Part shown: one piece after another, positions 36,441 through 49,600 of the stretch
Numbering within the stretch: the first letter of the stretch is position 1
How the letters are laid out: every line of letters begins with the position of its first letter
NCBI GenBank assembly: GCA_921293015.1
Contig: OV121081.1
Span: 75,657,022-75,721,021 of the forward strand
Source of the DNA: Phorcus lineatus
Taxonomy: Eukaryota > Mollusca > Gastropoda > Trochida > Trochidae
DNA: 64,000 nt
Reading direction: 5' to 3'
Translations under genes and position numbers: made by a program
The notes under the pieces: model-generated
Databases searched by the model: none
The model's input: the letters and a program-made list of their open reading frames with translations, nothing else
Told to the model about the DNA's origin: nothing

Positions 36441-39400
36441 CATCCATCTTTGATTGTGTTATGTTTTTGTGGAACAGACTGCTGCTCCTAGTCTAGACAG
36501 TTAAAATGAAGAATTGAAGATGTAGATGAATGAAAGACAAGCAATAGTCTTTGTTCATGTTCATTTTGACGATATTTACAAATGCATAATATTATTATTC
36601 ACAAAGCGAATTTTTCTTGCTATTGAATATTCCATGCAATATCTTATACTGTAGGTAAATATAATGTAAAGATTAATGCAATTCCAAAAATTATTTAGAT
36701 TCGCATCAAAGGCAATTACAAAATTTAAAAAATAAAGGAGAACTTAAAAAGGAGAGTAGTTAGTTGAAGACCTTGACATTTAAACATCTCGTCGTGTTAA
36801 GGTATTTAGAAACCAATTAAAAGTATGGAACTTAATCTGTCTGAGCCTTATGAGAATTAAAAAATAAAGGCACTTGTATGTTGTTGATACAAATCAGATC
36901 TGGTATTCAAATTGCACTAGTCTTAGTCAGTTGCCAAAATCGCTGCCATTTTTGATGAGGTGCTCCCCTCTTTGTCAAACAATCTTTTCACAACAGAAAG
37001 GTGATAACACATTACTTTGATTATTCTATTTTAAGACATAAAACAAAGCCACCATTCAGTGATTGTCTCTGTGCAGTCAGTGAGATATATGACCACATGG
37101 TAACCTTTGACTTTGCCTAACATAAGTTTTGTGTGTGATGTTAAATAGACCAGATTTTAAAATTACTGGTACACTTTTTTCATATGGTTAAAAGAACCTT
37201 GTTTATTCTAGGTAACTGAGACATTTCCTTTTCTAAAATTGGCAAATTTTATTTTGAGAAGAATTGAGCGTGTTTGTTTCATACATCGTGTTCTCATATT
37301 TCTCTTATCGTCATGGTGACTGCATCATCAGAAAGTGAATGTTTGGACATGTAAAATTGTTGTGAGAATGTATTGTGCAAGTAGCTAATGTGCCAATCTT
37401 GTGAAAAGTATTTTCATTATTTAGATTGATAATGTTCATGTGTTTTATATATAGATGAATGTTATTCTATGAATGTTAATTGGGCTTTCATCAATTGATG
37501 ACATGTTGTTCAGAGTAATAAGTTTTGTTGTTCTAAGCTGACATGTTGTTCAGAGTCATAAGTAATGTTGTTCAAAGCTGACATGCATGTTGGAATATTA
37601 ATTAATTACATTTTTAAAATTTGCAATATGTCACACCATCCTTTATCCAAGCTATATTAGGCTGCCCGAGTTCATAGCCTCTCTGTATTTCTTATTTTAT
37701 GTCTCATCACTCACCCCAACCTAATGACCAAAACTTATCCATTTTTTTTAAATTCAAAACATTTGACTCACTGGAACATTGTACATTTCAATGTCCTTGG
37801 TTTTAAATATTATTGAAGTTTGTTAAAAACATACCCTATAAACAATTTTGCCTTAGGACTTAAAGGTTGTGGTGGTGATTTTAGCATTGATATTGTTTTG
37901 ACAAGGTACATGATGTTCTAAGGGTGATCTGAAATAAGCTACTGTGTGATGATATTGATGTCGGTGATATCTTAAATGTAAATAAATATCTGCCTACTGT
38001 ACGTTTGGTTTTCACTTCAACTGAGTGCAGGAACTGAAACCTCTAACTAATGAATTTTAGAAAATAGATTGAAGACTAATATTTTTATTGATATAGCTTC
38101 TTTATTCTGAATAGGCGACATTTTGACACAGGTTTTCATGTCGTCAAGTAGGTGATCTTTGCTAGGTTGACTACAACATAAAAGTCTATGTCAAAACGTC
38201 GCCTATTCCTAATAAAGAAGTTGTATATCCACAAAGAATAGTCTTCATTCTTGAAACCTCAAATTCTAAAAAAATTGCATGAAATTCTGTACAGCATTTT
38301 CAAAGAACTGTGGAAAGATTATGGATATGATTGTTCAGAAATAACAAGACCTGTCTGTTTTTGGCTAGACATTTTATGACGTCTGTCTATTCTGATGAGA
38401 GAAGGATTACTCTATGGAGAGAGTGATTGCTGTCATTTACACATCAAAACCCATTGAGGATCAAGCTTCATCAAAAAGCTGAAGATACAAACAGTCTGAT
38501 TAAATCATCTGTATTCAAAGGTATAAAAAGTCTTGGTAATGCCTTTACTGGGATACCAACTCAACCCTTCCTGGGTTTCCTCTGCATATATGTCTGAGAA
38601 CAGCTCGTATAGTTTCATGTTCTGACATATGTTTAGTTGGGCATTACCAAAAATGCTTTTGGTATCAAAGTTTGGGGCAAATAACTCATGTGAATCATTC
38701 TTTCTACATTATTGAAATGAAATAACAGGTGTATGATATTTACAGCTCAGACTTACTCCAGTCTTAAAGATGATTTTCCCAAATTTGAGAATCCTAGCAT
38801 TAACGGTTGCTGAAAAAAAGACGTCAAACTTTTGAGGGTAGATCATTTGCCACACCCATAAGTGACCAATAATATATTGTATTTATGAATTCTTTCGGTA
38901 ATAATATTGCCCCTATTTTTCTGTTGAATTAGCTTACAAATACAGAGGAAAAACAAAGAGCTCGAGTTTCAGCAGACTCCTAACACGTCACACACTGGCT
39001 GTGGCTTTGGGTATTGCTTTGATGACTTTGTCCAAGCTTTCCCGTCTGATTAGGCGGTTATCCCAACTTGTAAGGTTGCGCGGTATATCGTTATATCACA
39101 AAATAACACGGTATGTACCGGTACACAAGTATATATTCAATATATATCGGACGTTTAAAGTCCTCAATTTTTGTGTACATTTTCCAACAATACACAACCA
39201 ACAACAAAGTTTTTTTTAACGAAAGTTGTTCAATAAGTGTTAATGTGCAAAGTGAAAATAACGCAAACGTGTTAAAGGTCATTACCGGTCACTGAATCAT
39301 CTCTCTTTCCAAAACAGCGGACACTTGTGCATTGGTCGCTTTTCTAATCATTGTATTTAGTCAAGAGAGCACGGAAAATCTTAAATTTGAAAAGTACCAA

Positions 39401-39749
39401 TATATTGCAATAATGGAATGAGGAGTTGGGGTATAAAAGGTGTCTTGGTAATCAAATTAGAGTGTATATTTTCTCATTTTTTGGCTCTTTTAATTTGTGA
39501 AAGTGAAGCAAATATAGCTAATAAATATTGGCCAGCCGGCAGGCAATGATTCAACTGTTTACATAAACTGCTTGTATAAACACAATTCATTCACAGTAAG
39601 GTACAGATCCATGCTTGTTCAGGGACAGACCCAAATAAAGGCAACCTGTTCCACAAAGAATGATATTACAATGATAATAGACAATAGGACCACAAGTAAA
39701 ATAATATTTGTCAGCCAAGTTTTTCTTAAAATAAATGATCTTAGTTGTA
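36441..39749. other. SNX24 3' UTR and spacer
   Basis: AATAAA at 36731-36736 and 36863-36868 are candidate polyadenylation signals for SNX24. The rest is AT-rich spacer with one foldback element (38063-38255). No exon was found. ORFs at 39001-39295 overlap on both strands and lack support. Confidence 0.45.
38063..38255. mobile_element. Foldback MITE
   Basis: agcttctttattctgaatag, followed by gcgacattttgaca, is inverted at 38187-38221 (tgtcaaaacgtcgcctattc, then ctaataaagaag). The pairing continues outward through gaagacta / tagtcttc, so each arm is about 75 bp with mismatches. The middle is about 50 bp. No transposase; target duplication not resolved. Confidence 0.75.
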
Positions 39750-40213
39750 GAGCGGGTGTGGCAATACTCGGACATGGGCAGTGCCCGGACACGTGTAACT
39801 TAATAATGTATAATAGATTAAATAATGCATTTATGGTTAACACGGATATATGGCTTAAATCCCCATTTATTTTGCAACCAACAGACTTCGTAGTCTCAAT
39901 ATAACTTTCAAACGTAGACAGGCAGTAATTGAAAACCAAACATGATAGCCACAATCATCACTTTCTTACATTTCTGTTAAGGAAAAGGACAATAAGTTTT
40001 AAGATAATGTATCTCTCAAAACTCCCTGAAAACGTATTCCGGCCAAAAACTATACGTCCGTTGGGTGCAAATGCACTTATAGCCTTCTACTGATTCGGAT
40101 CGATAGAGTAGTTGCCTCCCTTTGGTTAATACAAGTTCACTAGAATTCTGTCAGTAAATTTTAGGGATACATTGTTTTAAACCTTAAATGTCCGAGTACT
40201 ACCACACCCGCTC
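39750..40213. mobile_element. TA-flanked inverted-repeat element, 464 bp
   Basis: The ends gagcgggtgtggcaatactc and ...gagtactaccacacccgctc are inverted, with one or two mismatches over about 27 bp. Both are flanked by TA (39748-39749 and 40214-40215), as in Tc1/mariner-type insertions. Next to the left end, gacatgggcagtgcccggac is a smaller palindrome. There is no transposase, so the element is non-autonomous. The ORFs spanning it are spurious. Confidence 0.8.
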
Positions 40214-43200
40214 TAATGACATTGAATATATTTTTCCTTAAATCAGGCAGTCGAATGAACCTTCACATGCTTAATTGTCAGCCCCTGTGATAGAAATTTC
40301 GCTCTCAAATCTAAATAAATGTCTCTCAATCCTGACCTCAAAGTTCACCATAATTTTATTTTTCACAATACAATTGCTTTATATTTGTCAATAACCATTA
40401 CTGTATATTCAGCCTTGCTGCATGTCAACATGTTTAATGTGCCAGTTTTTAAGCCTACTGCAGCTGAACCTAATAGTCTTCAGAAATAGCTGAGTTTACT
40501 GCTCACTGCTGATGAGGAAGGCGCTGCACTCAGACAACACATTTTGGTGCAATGCTGCAAAGCTTACTTATACAGTAATTGATACTGACAAATATAAAGG
40601 AATTGTATTGAATGAAACTTGTAGGGGAAGTTGACATAGCAAAAGAAAGTGACAACTCTGTGGACTGAAATTATTTATTAGAATCTGATGTTCAGGCATT
40701 CACAATACAAATGCATAAAGTATGCAGTGAACAGGGGCTTCAACAATGGAGCTTGAGGAGGGTAACAAGGTAACAGTTGGGGTGAACACTTCTAAACAAC
40801 ATCAACACCACATAGTTTATACATAGCAATGTACACTCTCTATTTTGAGTTTAAACACCATTCAAACATCTATCTAAACCTTTCAGCTTGGAACATATAT
40901 TAATTCTAATTGGGATTTTGAATGACTTGATTTTCACCATTTTTCATCTTGCTATTATGATCTGGAAACACATGTCTGAACACATATGAATTTGGTAATT
41001 ACATGTTGTATGTTGTTATGTTCATCATTAGCCGAGTTTGCACTCAGGTATAAAATCTAGTCTGGTTACACAATTTTACAAAATTATGGATTTATTGTAC
41101 ATATTTGTAAAGACATGCAAAAAAACACCATAAAACATAAGTGGATTAATAAAAGTGATGAAACACAGTTAATAACAATCCATGTTGGCTGGACTAATAT
41201 CCAAAGAATAAGGTGATGAGGCAATATACAGATAGAAGAGGCATCAGTGAGAGAAATAACAGCCCAGATGTTTTTCTGAAAGTTTTTACTATATGTCTAC
41301 AGTACTTGAATAAATATTCAAATCTATTGTGGTGAATAAACATTCAAAATTTAAAACCAATTGAGCAATGAAACAAAGAAAAATGATTTTGGAAATAATT
41401 TTCTATTTATTAGACCTGAATCTTGCTTACCGACTTAGTCTTACTTGCAAAAGAACATACATTCATTTAAAAAGCTAGAGATGGTTAACAAAAACAAAGT
41501 TGGCAAACATTTTAGCACATAGACTGCCGACAATTCTTTAAAACCAAAATCAATCGACTCAAGGGTTCACAAAGAAAGTCTGAGTACATTGCACTTATAA
41601 TATCGTGATCCACACTCAAATGTTAACTACTGAAGCAGACTCAACAATACTTTAAAGGGGAAGTAGCAGCATTTTGACAGATTTATATTTTCAAATTGTC
41701 CAAAAGCAAATGTATCATCTGCAGAGGGTCAAAACATCTCATTACTCAACCCAATCATCCATAGTTGTAGATGAAATAATCAAGTCGCAAGCAAAAATCA
41801 GTGGGGACCATTTTTTGTGAATTCCTTTAAATCATGTGAGGTAGGGAAATGGATAAACATTGCTGAACTGATCATAGTACGTTCATTTTAAAAGTGGTTC
41901 TTTTGATCAAAAACATTGTCATGCAATTTGAAGCATTCATCTTCGTTTTTGTGAGATAACACAAACGTGCTACTGTCCCTTTGATGAAGAAGATATATTA
42001 AGTGCAGATAAGAGATTATATAGCTAATCATGTAATTTATCCATTGTACATTACAGATGTCGTAGTCCTTGTCACCAGAAAGCCTATCAAGGCTCCTAAC
42101 ATGCAGCACTAAGGAGACATTACTATGATTAGTGTACTGCTGAAGAAAAGGAGTATTGTCAACCTTAGTAAAGATCGCTTTATGAAAGTAGCCCAAGATA
42201 TTTCCGTTTACTCATAATGCAGTTTTTTCTGTAGCAATATGACAACTCCTTTGGGTTGATATCCATTTGGTATTTTAACATTGTTTTTAATCAACATCAC
42301 TCAAATCAATATCCATTGAATCCAAAATCAGTGCTCACATATGTGGAATCAAACCTCATACTGCCACCAACAAATTGCTATGATTAAGCCTTTGCTAAAG
42401 CACTTAATATTGACAAACCCTCATTTTCATGTATCGCTAACTTTGTAACTTTTTCCCCATTATATATATATATACTACCTATAATTACTATAAAACATTA
42501 CATCTGAATATCTTATGGCCATATGTACAAAATAATATGATAAAATGCAACACTTTAGCAGCAGTGAATAAAACACAAATCTATTGTTTGAAATAACAGA
42601 TCCAACATGATACAGAGTTAAACTTTATCTTTCAAGTATGAAGCATAAAAATGCCTTGCTCAAATCAAACACAAATTTTCTCAGTTGAACTCCAAGCAAG
42701 CTTGATTCTGTACCATGTAAAATCTCATGCACCGTACCGCATGCACACGCACACACACACATCTCAATACACAACATATGCTGTACTCTCTGATCAATCC
42801 CCTTCACATAACAATCACAGCTCTGTCTAGATTCAATACTAGCTTGCCATTTTGACAAATCTTCACCATTTGAAAGAAAGTCAAATTTGTTAAAATCAAA
42901 GGTCTAAGAGTTTTTATTATATGTGACTTTCTATTGAGATGTTACAGAAAAACACATTCTTTTATCACATTACCTTTCATGATTTCATATGATCACACAA
43001 ATATTAAAATCTTGCTTAAAGAATAACATGTGTGAAATTTGGATGATAAGAACGATACTACTTGCTTGCATATAAAATACTAGCTATCTACTATTTACTG
43101 AGAAACTGTAAATGTATGAAATTATACGAACTGTATTACAATCTAAGCTATGAAACACTATGATGAAAGAAATTAGTACATTCAACCAATTTTTTTAAAC

Positions 43201-43680
43201 CAAAAAATTATCTATTTTAAAATTCACAAAATGTTTTATTTAAACCTGAGAGTCAATGATCAATGTTGATTTAACACATGAAGTAAACCTTATCAGTGTG
43301 AACCCGACATACAGTATTCTCCAGTTAATGCAAATAAATTTCATGTAAAACAAATTGAAAATGTGACAAAAAAACAAAACAAATCCTATTTATACCTTAT
43401 AGAGTGCCTATGAAGGTATTTACAATCAGAAATCTGTAATCATATTTTGCTTAGATAAAATTTCACATTTAATCTTTAAGTCTGAATCATTAAAAAAAAC
43501 ATTTTATACTTAATTACAAAAGTGGCATTTATTGTATCCCATCATCTAAAAACATTTAATTTTTCAAATAATTTTTTTGGTCTTTGACCTACAAATTGCC
43601 AGTTATTAATTTAGGAAGTGAAAATCCTGGAGATCAGAAGGCTCTCGCAGTTTGGAATGACTGTGAGAAGGGAGGTAACT
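40214..43680 (-). other. Basigin-type gene 3' UTR / spacer
   Basis: No exon was found. A minus-strand AATAAA (plus-strand tttatt at 43528-43533) lies about 150 bases after the basigin stop, and further ones lie near 42905 and 40671, so the 3' UTR could be short or up to about 3 kb. A (CA)n tract occurs near 42743-42761. Confidence 0.4.
41654..41985. mobile_element. MITE, family shared with 56360-56716
   Basis: The ends aaaggggaagtagca and tgctactgtcccttt are inverted. The inner part near the right end (ttcttttgatcaaaaac, catgcaatt, ttcgtttttgtgagat) matches the second copy at 56.6 kb in order and orientation. Confidence 0.7.
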
Positions 43681-46600
43681 CTAAGCTCTGACGTTTCTCT
43701 GTCTGACCTCGTCCTTGCCCTTGTGGTCAGCTGCGTTGGCACTGAAAAAACCCAGAAATATTCATATAACATACAGCATATATGTGAATGCCTGGGGAAA
43801 TGAAGCAAAGAAAGTAGCGAGTCAAATAAATTCTTAACCTAACACATCATAAGTGAGCAATGATAAATTTGAAAAAGTGCATAGAGCTATGTTTAGTTTG
43901 CAGTTCAATAAACTAGAAAAGTCCATGGATATCTTTGCAGTTCAAATACCCGGAAAGGTTTATCATAAGGAGTGAGCGAGTTGTTGTAAAGCCACTTGGT
44001 AAATATTTCAGCCTTTAGCGGGGTGGGTAACATATGCAGGTCAATCTACCCAAGGTGAGGTGAGTTGGTGTTTAACGCCGCTTTCAAGATTATTTCACTT
44101 ATATCGCGGCTGCTAGTATTACTGCAGGGAGAAAGCCCGCAACACCATTGTGGCTATGCATTGCGGTGAAACCTGCGAGCATCGGCTGGAACTAGCGAAC
44201 CATGGGTGGTACTGCGCTGAATTTCAGTGTAGCATTGCACCCAAACCTGACTGTGTGTAGAACAGTTCTCTACTGCAGACAAAGTTGCCGAGCCCCTGGC
44301 GCAATCTACCCAAAACATATAATCAATTCAGTAAACACAACATCTGGCAACATGTTTCATTTCATTTTAGAATGTTGACGTATAAAAAGTATTTTTATGG
44401 ATAACTTCTTTAAAAAGTGAGCATGAATTTTTGAGACAGACTTTTGACTCGTTTTCATTCATCTCATTCTTGAATCCTTATCAAAATGTCTCGCTCTCCG
44501 AATAAAGAAGATGTTATCCATACAATGCATCTCCTTATCAAACATTTAAACCCATTTAGGTCTGGAAACATTTATGGACATTGGATTCCCACGCACCAGT
44601 TTCCAGCATCGGCTGCTTCCTCCTCTTCCTCTGACCGACTGCGCTTCTTCTCGTAGATGAAGATTATGACACACAGCACTACTACCTCGGCCACAATTCC
44701 CAGGAATGGCCACAGGGCAGCCAGCTTGTCTGTAAAACAAGAGGAATGATAACTAAAGACATCATCTTTGTATCCACGTTGCATCATTACTGAATAAACA
44801 AGATGTCATGTAAAGCAGTGACATAAATAGCACTGCTTGAAAATAGTAAATAAAGAACACATAATGACAGGGGTTGAAGCTAACCTTATCAATGCACTAG
44901 CCATTCAGACAAGTGCTTTTCTGTAAAAACTAGTCTGGACCAATTCCATATAGCCAAATGCATCTCCATGATTAATTACATCTTAATAATGTATATTGGA
45001 CTACCAGTTATCCTTAACTAGCTCATCTTCTTTTTTTACAGTTCAGGGTCTACCGGATAGTTCTAATTTAGGAACCTGTTACAATCAGTGAATGTTTACA
45101 TAATAAAATCATGAGTTATCATTACCTAAATCATCTTTTGTCTTGTAGTGATAACTAAATAGAGATATCATCATGGAATAATCAATCCAATCAATCAATA
45201 AAGTTATGTGATGGAGAGGCAAAGTTTCTGTTCATTCGCCCTATTGTAGAGTTTATTTTTAACTAAATATTCTTTCAAAGAAAATTTTTGCCTATCTGAT
45301 TAACAGTTGTCAAGGATAGAAAACTAAAGAAAAAAAGCCCAAATGGACGTCCTGGTTTGCTGATCAAGAGGAGACAACTGCATACCTTTGACGCGGACAA
45401 GGATGGTTCGGTTGGCGGACATGTTGAAATACTTGTTCTCTGCAACGCACATGTAATTGCCCTTGTCTTCAAACTGCACCGTTGAGATCTTGAGCAGGCC
45501 ATTCTTAAGTCCCGTGGTCTCGTCATCAGAAACTGTGATACCATCCAATTGGTCAACTGGCTTTTCGTCCTTGAACCAGGAGATCTGTGCGGGTGGGTAG
45601 GAGTGCACCTCACAGTGCAGGGTCAGAGGGTCGCCCTGGATCAGGTTCTTGGATTTGTCAAACGTTTTTACATACGGGTAGGCTGCAACAAGAAGTGTCA
45701 CATTAATTTCCCCCAATTTCAATTGAAATATCTAAGACATTAAAAAATTGCTTGTTTATTAATATATTCATAACTAACAAAAAAATCAAAACGATCACAC
45801 AAGAATCAATTCCATTAATGCAATTTCACAATAATTCTCAATAAGCCAAGAAAAATTGTTTTGTCACTAAAAAACAAGTGTTTTAAAAAACTGTCAATCA
45901 AAACCTGGAAGTGTGCCCCATAAGACATAACTGTTTTGTCTATTTGATTCTTCGAATTGATTGACAGCAATACAAGGCTTTTGGTTTGGTGGATATCCAG
46001 AAATTAGTAGGAGCTACAGTGATACATATTGCTGATGTAGCATGATGGGCATGTAGGTATCAAAAGAGAAAATAACACAAAAAAATAAGTACAAAGCAAA
46101 TACTCACCAAAAAAGTTGACTGGCACTGTGATGCTCTGCTTCTTGTCACTGAAGTTGATTTCACAGAAGTATTCACCAGTATCCTTGTGGGCTGAAAAAT
46201 TCAACATACAGCTTAACAATTTGTCGCAAACTGATCATTCATATAAAAGAAACGAGTATTACTACACTATAACACATGATCAGAATATGAGTGGTTGGCC
46301 CTGGGTGCCACAAGCCTTCTATATATAGGACAGTAGATCATAGCAAGTGTCTTGTCGGGTAGTCACCACTGAGACCATAATTGATGTGAAGAGAATCAAA
46401 GTATTATGAAATTATGTCTTAAACTGCAGTGTTTTTCTTTGTGGTTTGGCTCAGGGGGGAATTTTGGCATATTCCGAGCAGATGGGACCCTTTGGACTGG
46501 TAAGAGTTTAATACTTCTTAATATTCTAAGGGACACCAAACAAGAAGGGAGGGCAAAAATATGCCTAGGACCCTCTCTAGGAACAATACTTTACTGAAAT

Positions 46601-49600
46601 TACTTTCAGCTCTTTATTAAAAGGAAAGTGAACCAAGAAACAGGGCAAGTGAAATCAATGTTACCTCTTGGCAATTGAAAATGGAAATAAATTCAGTATT
46701 GGTTACTTATCAAATCTGATTTTTAGTGCCTTGCTATTCAATCTTGCTGCCAAGCAGCCTACATAATAATTAATATAATTATTTCAGGGATGGCAAGTGA
46801 CCTTACAAAAACTGCTGAAATGCATGGCATGAAGGTTCTGGGATGGTAATCCATGATTAAAACTACAGTGTGAATCAACCAAAAAACAGCATTTCAGCTG
46901 AAAATTGCCATCCCTGTTATTTAAAAGAAATAACCTATGATGAAAGTTAATAGCAAGAGGAACATTATTTCTCATGCTCATAATCATGGCCTGAACTACA
47001 AACATAAATCCAATAGTATCAAATAAGCAAATCACACCTTCCAGAATTATCTAGAATCTCATTTTTAAAGTACTGTTAGCGTCAACATATTCATATGAAC
47101 TTGTAAATAACATTTCTCTTCCTTTGGATTTATAAGAGAGATAAAACCGACACAAACGAGCATAAAAACCAGGGCCTAGATTTTCGAAGCTCTCTTAGAT
47201 ACTAAGATACTAAGTAAGTACAATCAATAAATAGCACTCTTAGTGCTAAATAGTCGTAGGCCAATGCTAATTGCATTGACCTCCGACTATTTGAGCACTA
47301 AGAGAGCTTTGAAAATTTAATGGCAGAATATTGTGTTAAACATTTTGATGATTTGAGCCTTCTTCATCAGACCAATCCTTTGGATTTAGATACCAACTTA
47401 CCAAGAAATTAGATACAAAGAGATTTGCAAACCAATCCTTCAACTGTATACCAACAAACAACATTGAGAATTCAAGCCAAAGGACATTTGTACTAGGGCA
47501 AACTGACCGAGGTTCGGACACCACCCAAGGTTGCCTGAACTTCGGACACTTTTGACTAGTAGCTGACGCAATAATACGTGCAATGTCGGCACTATATTTG
47601 TTTAGAAATATGAATTTCTTGAATGTCATTTTGTTCATTTCATTAAATAGACAATTGATCGAAGGTAGTATATCTCATCGACTTTTTGCTATAATGTACA
47701 AATAATAGATCCATGTAAGGAATTGGCAAAATATTTGTTTCAACGTAAATGTTGACTATCAGGTTAGGAAATATACGAAGCGCCAAAACATTTTAAACTG
47801 TATCCATAAACAAAGATAAACAACCAAACAGTTAAATTGTGCTGAATATTGGTATATATAAAGGGGATTTTAAGTAAATGTTGAGATATTGTTAATATGT
47901 CAAAATGACCTTGCTTCGGACAGTTTTGACCATGGTTCGGACACTTTTTATATTTCACTTATACGGACTTGTAGTGCTATAATTCAACCAACAAAAGTTC
48001 TGGAAACATGCAATAACATAGGACTAACATATTTCACAAAGTGATACATTTTTAAAAGCTACGGTTTAGCGAGTACGGCGTTTATGCGTCAAATGCCTAA
48101 GAAACTGATTGTGATGTCATAATTTTGTAACAACGCATGCGGCAGTTTTGAGAGAATTAACATCGGAAAGCATGCTCTGTACAGATGACAAATTAATTCA
48201 TGTTTCCGAAAAAACTAGATATTATTGTACACGAAATATTCAATGCGTGTTTTGGAATGTATGAGATCATTTTGATAAATATTTTAAGCTAGGGGTGCAT
48301 GCGAGAAGATCATGTGCAACTGTCCAAAGTTAAGTCAGAACTGTCCGAACGTCGGGTGATTTCATATTGGAAATAAAAACCGTTATTTCCGGATAATTTA
48401 CGAACAATTCTGCATTTTAAGATAAAATCCAAAATAAATATTACTTTTTGATAATTTGCTTTGCACATATTTTCATTATTCAAATTATCTTTTATAATGC
48501 AGAGTTTCAAAACATTTGAATCGATACACTGTCCGAACCTCGGTCAGTTTGCCCTATATGTTTTCTTTGACTGCACATAAGTACTTTTTTGTCCCATACA
48601 GCAAGCACCAAGGTACTTCCATCTAGTTTTGGTACGTGTTCCTTTATAAGTGTGCAATTGTGCTCTAAGAGGTGATTTTTAAGGGTTTTTTTCTCTTCTC
48701 CTCATTTGTTTAACCATGCAGTATATTTCATTGTTGTAAAAAGAATCTCTGGACTATAAAGTATCTATTGCATGATCATGATAAGGAATTTACCTGGATC
48801 CATGATGATCATAGTGTTGTTCTCCTTGATGAACTTGTACTTGTCACCTTTCTCAACAACTTTGTCCTTATACAGCCAATTCAATGTGTATTCAGAGGGC
48901 TCAACATTGGAGATGGTACAAGCAAGGGTGGCCGTCCCCATTGTCCGGTTATAGTCCGCGTTCACCAACGTCACTACAACAATGGAATATCAGTACAAAT
49001 ATCCACCACACACTACAATAGCTTTTTGGCTTCATTTTTTGGAATAAGAGTGAATTAAATAGGACGGCACAATGTTTTAAGGTATTAATTGATTTTATCA
49101 ATTTAAGATTTTTCTATGACTATCATATGTCATTTGCAATGTTGTAAAAAATAAAATGAGGAAACTTTTCAATCAAAACGAAATGAAATCAACAAATTTT
49201 GGACAAACTCGCAAAATTATAAGGAAATATTTTCATTCATGTTTGTGATCAAATTAGATATTTGCTTTCGAATAGACAAATTAGCATTTGTAGAGAAGAC
49301 AGAATCATTTAAGTCTTTTAGTGATGTTAATATCTTGAATTTTTTTAATTTTCAAATCCTCTCTGTGATGAATTTGAACTTTAACAATCCAAAAAGAGAA
49401 CTATTTATGATCCATACATGAAACTATTTTCAAAATTGTAAATCATGACACGCCTTCACGTAATTTTGCATGTTGATATCAAATTAGATCAAAATTTGAT
49501 GATTAGTTTAGTAGTTATAAGACGCTAAAGACGGACAGGACTTGTTAACAGTTTTCTTACAAATTCATCATTTCGCCCCCATTTATCCCCAATACACATT

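Noticed and set aside
39572..39954. 110- and 111-codon ORFs on opposite strands
   Set aside because: They run across the end of a TA-flanked transposon and have no domain, splice site or start context.
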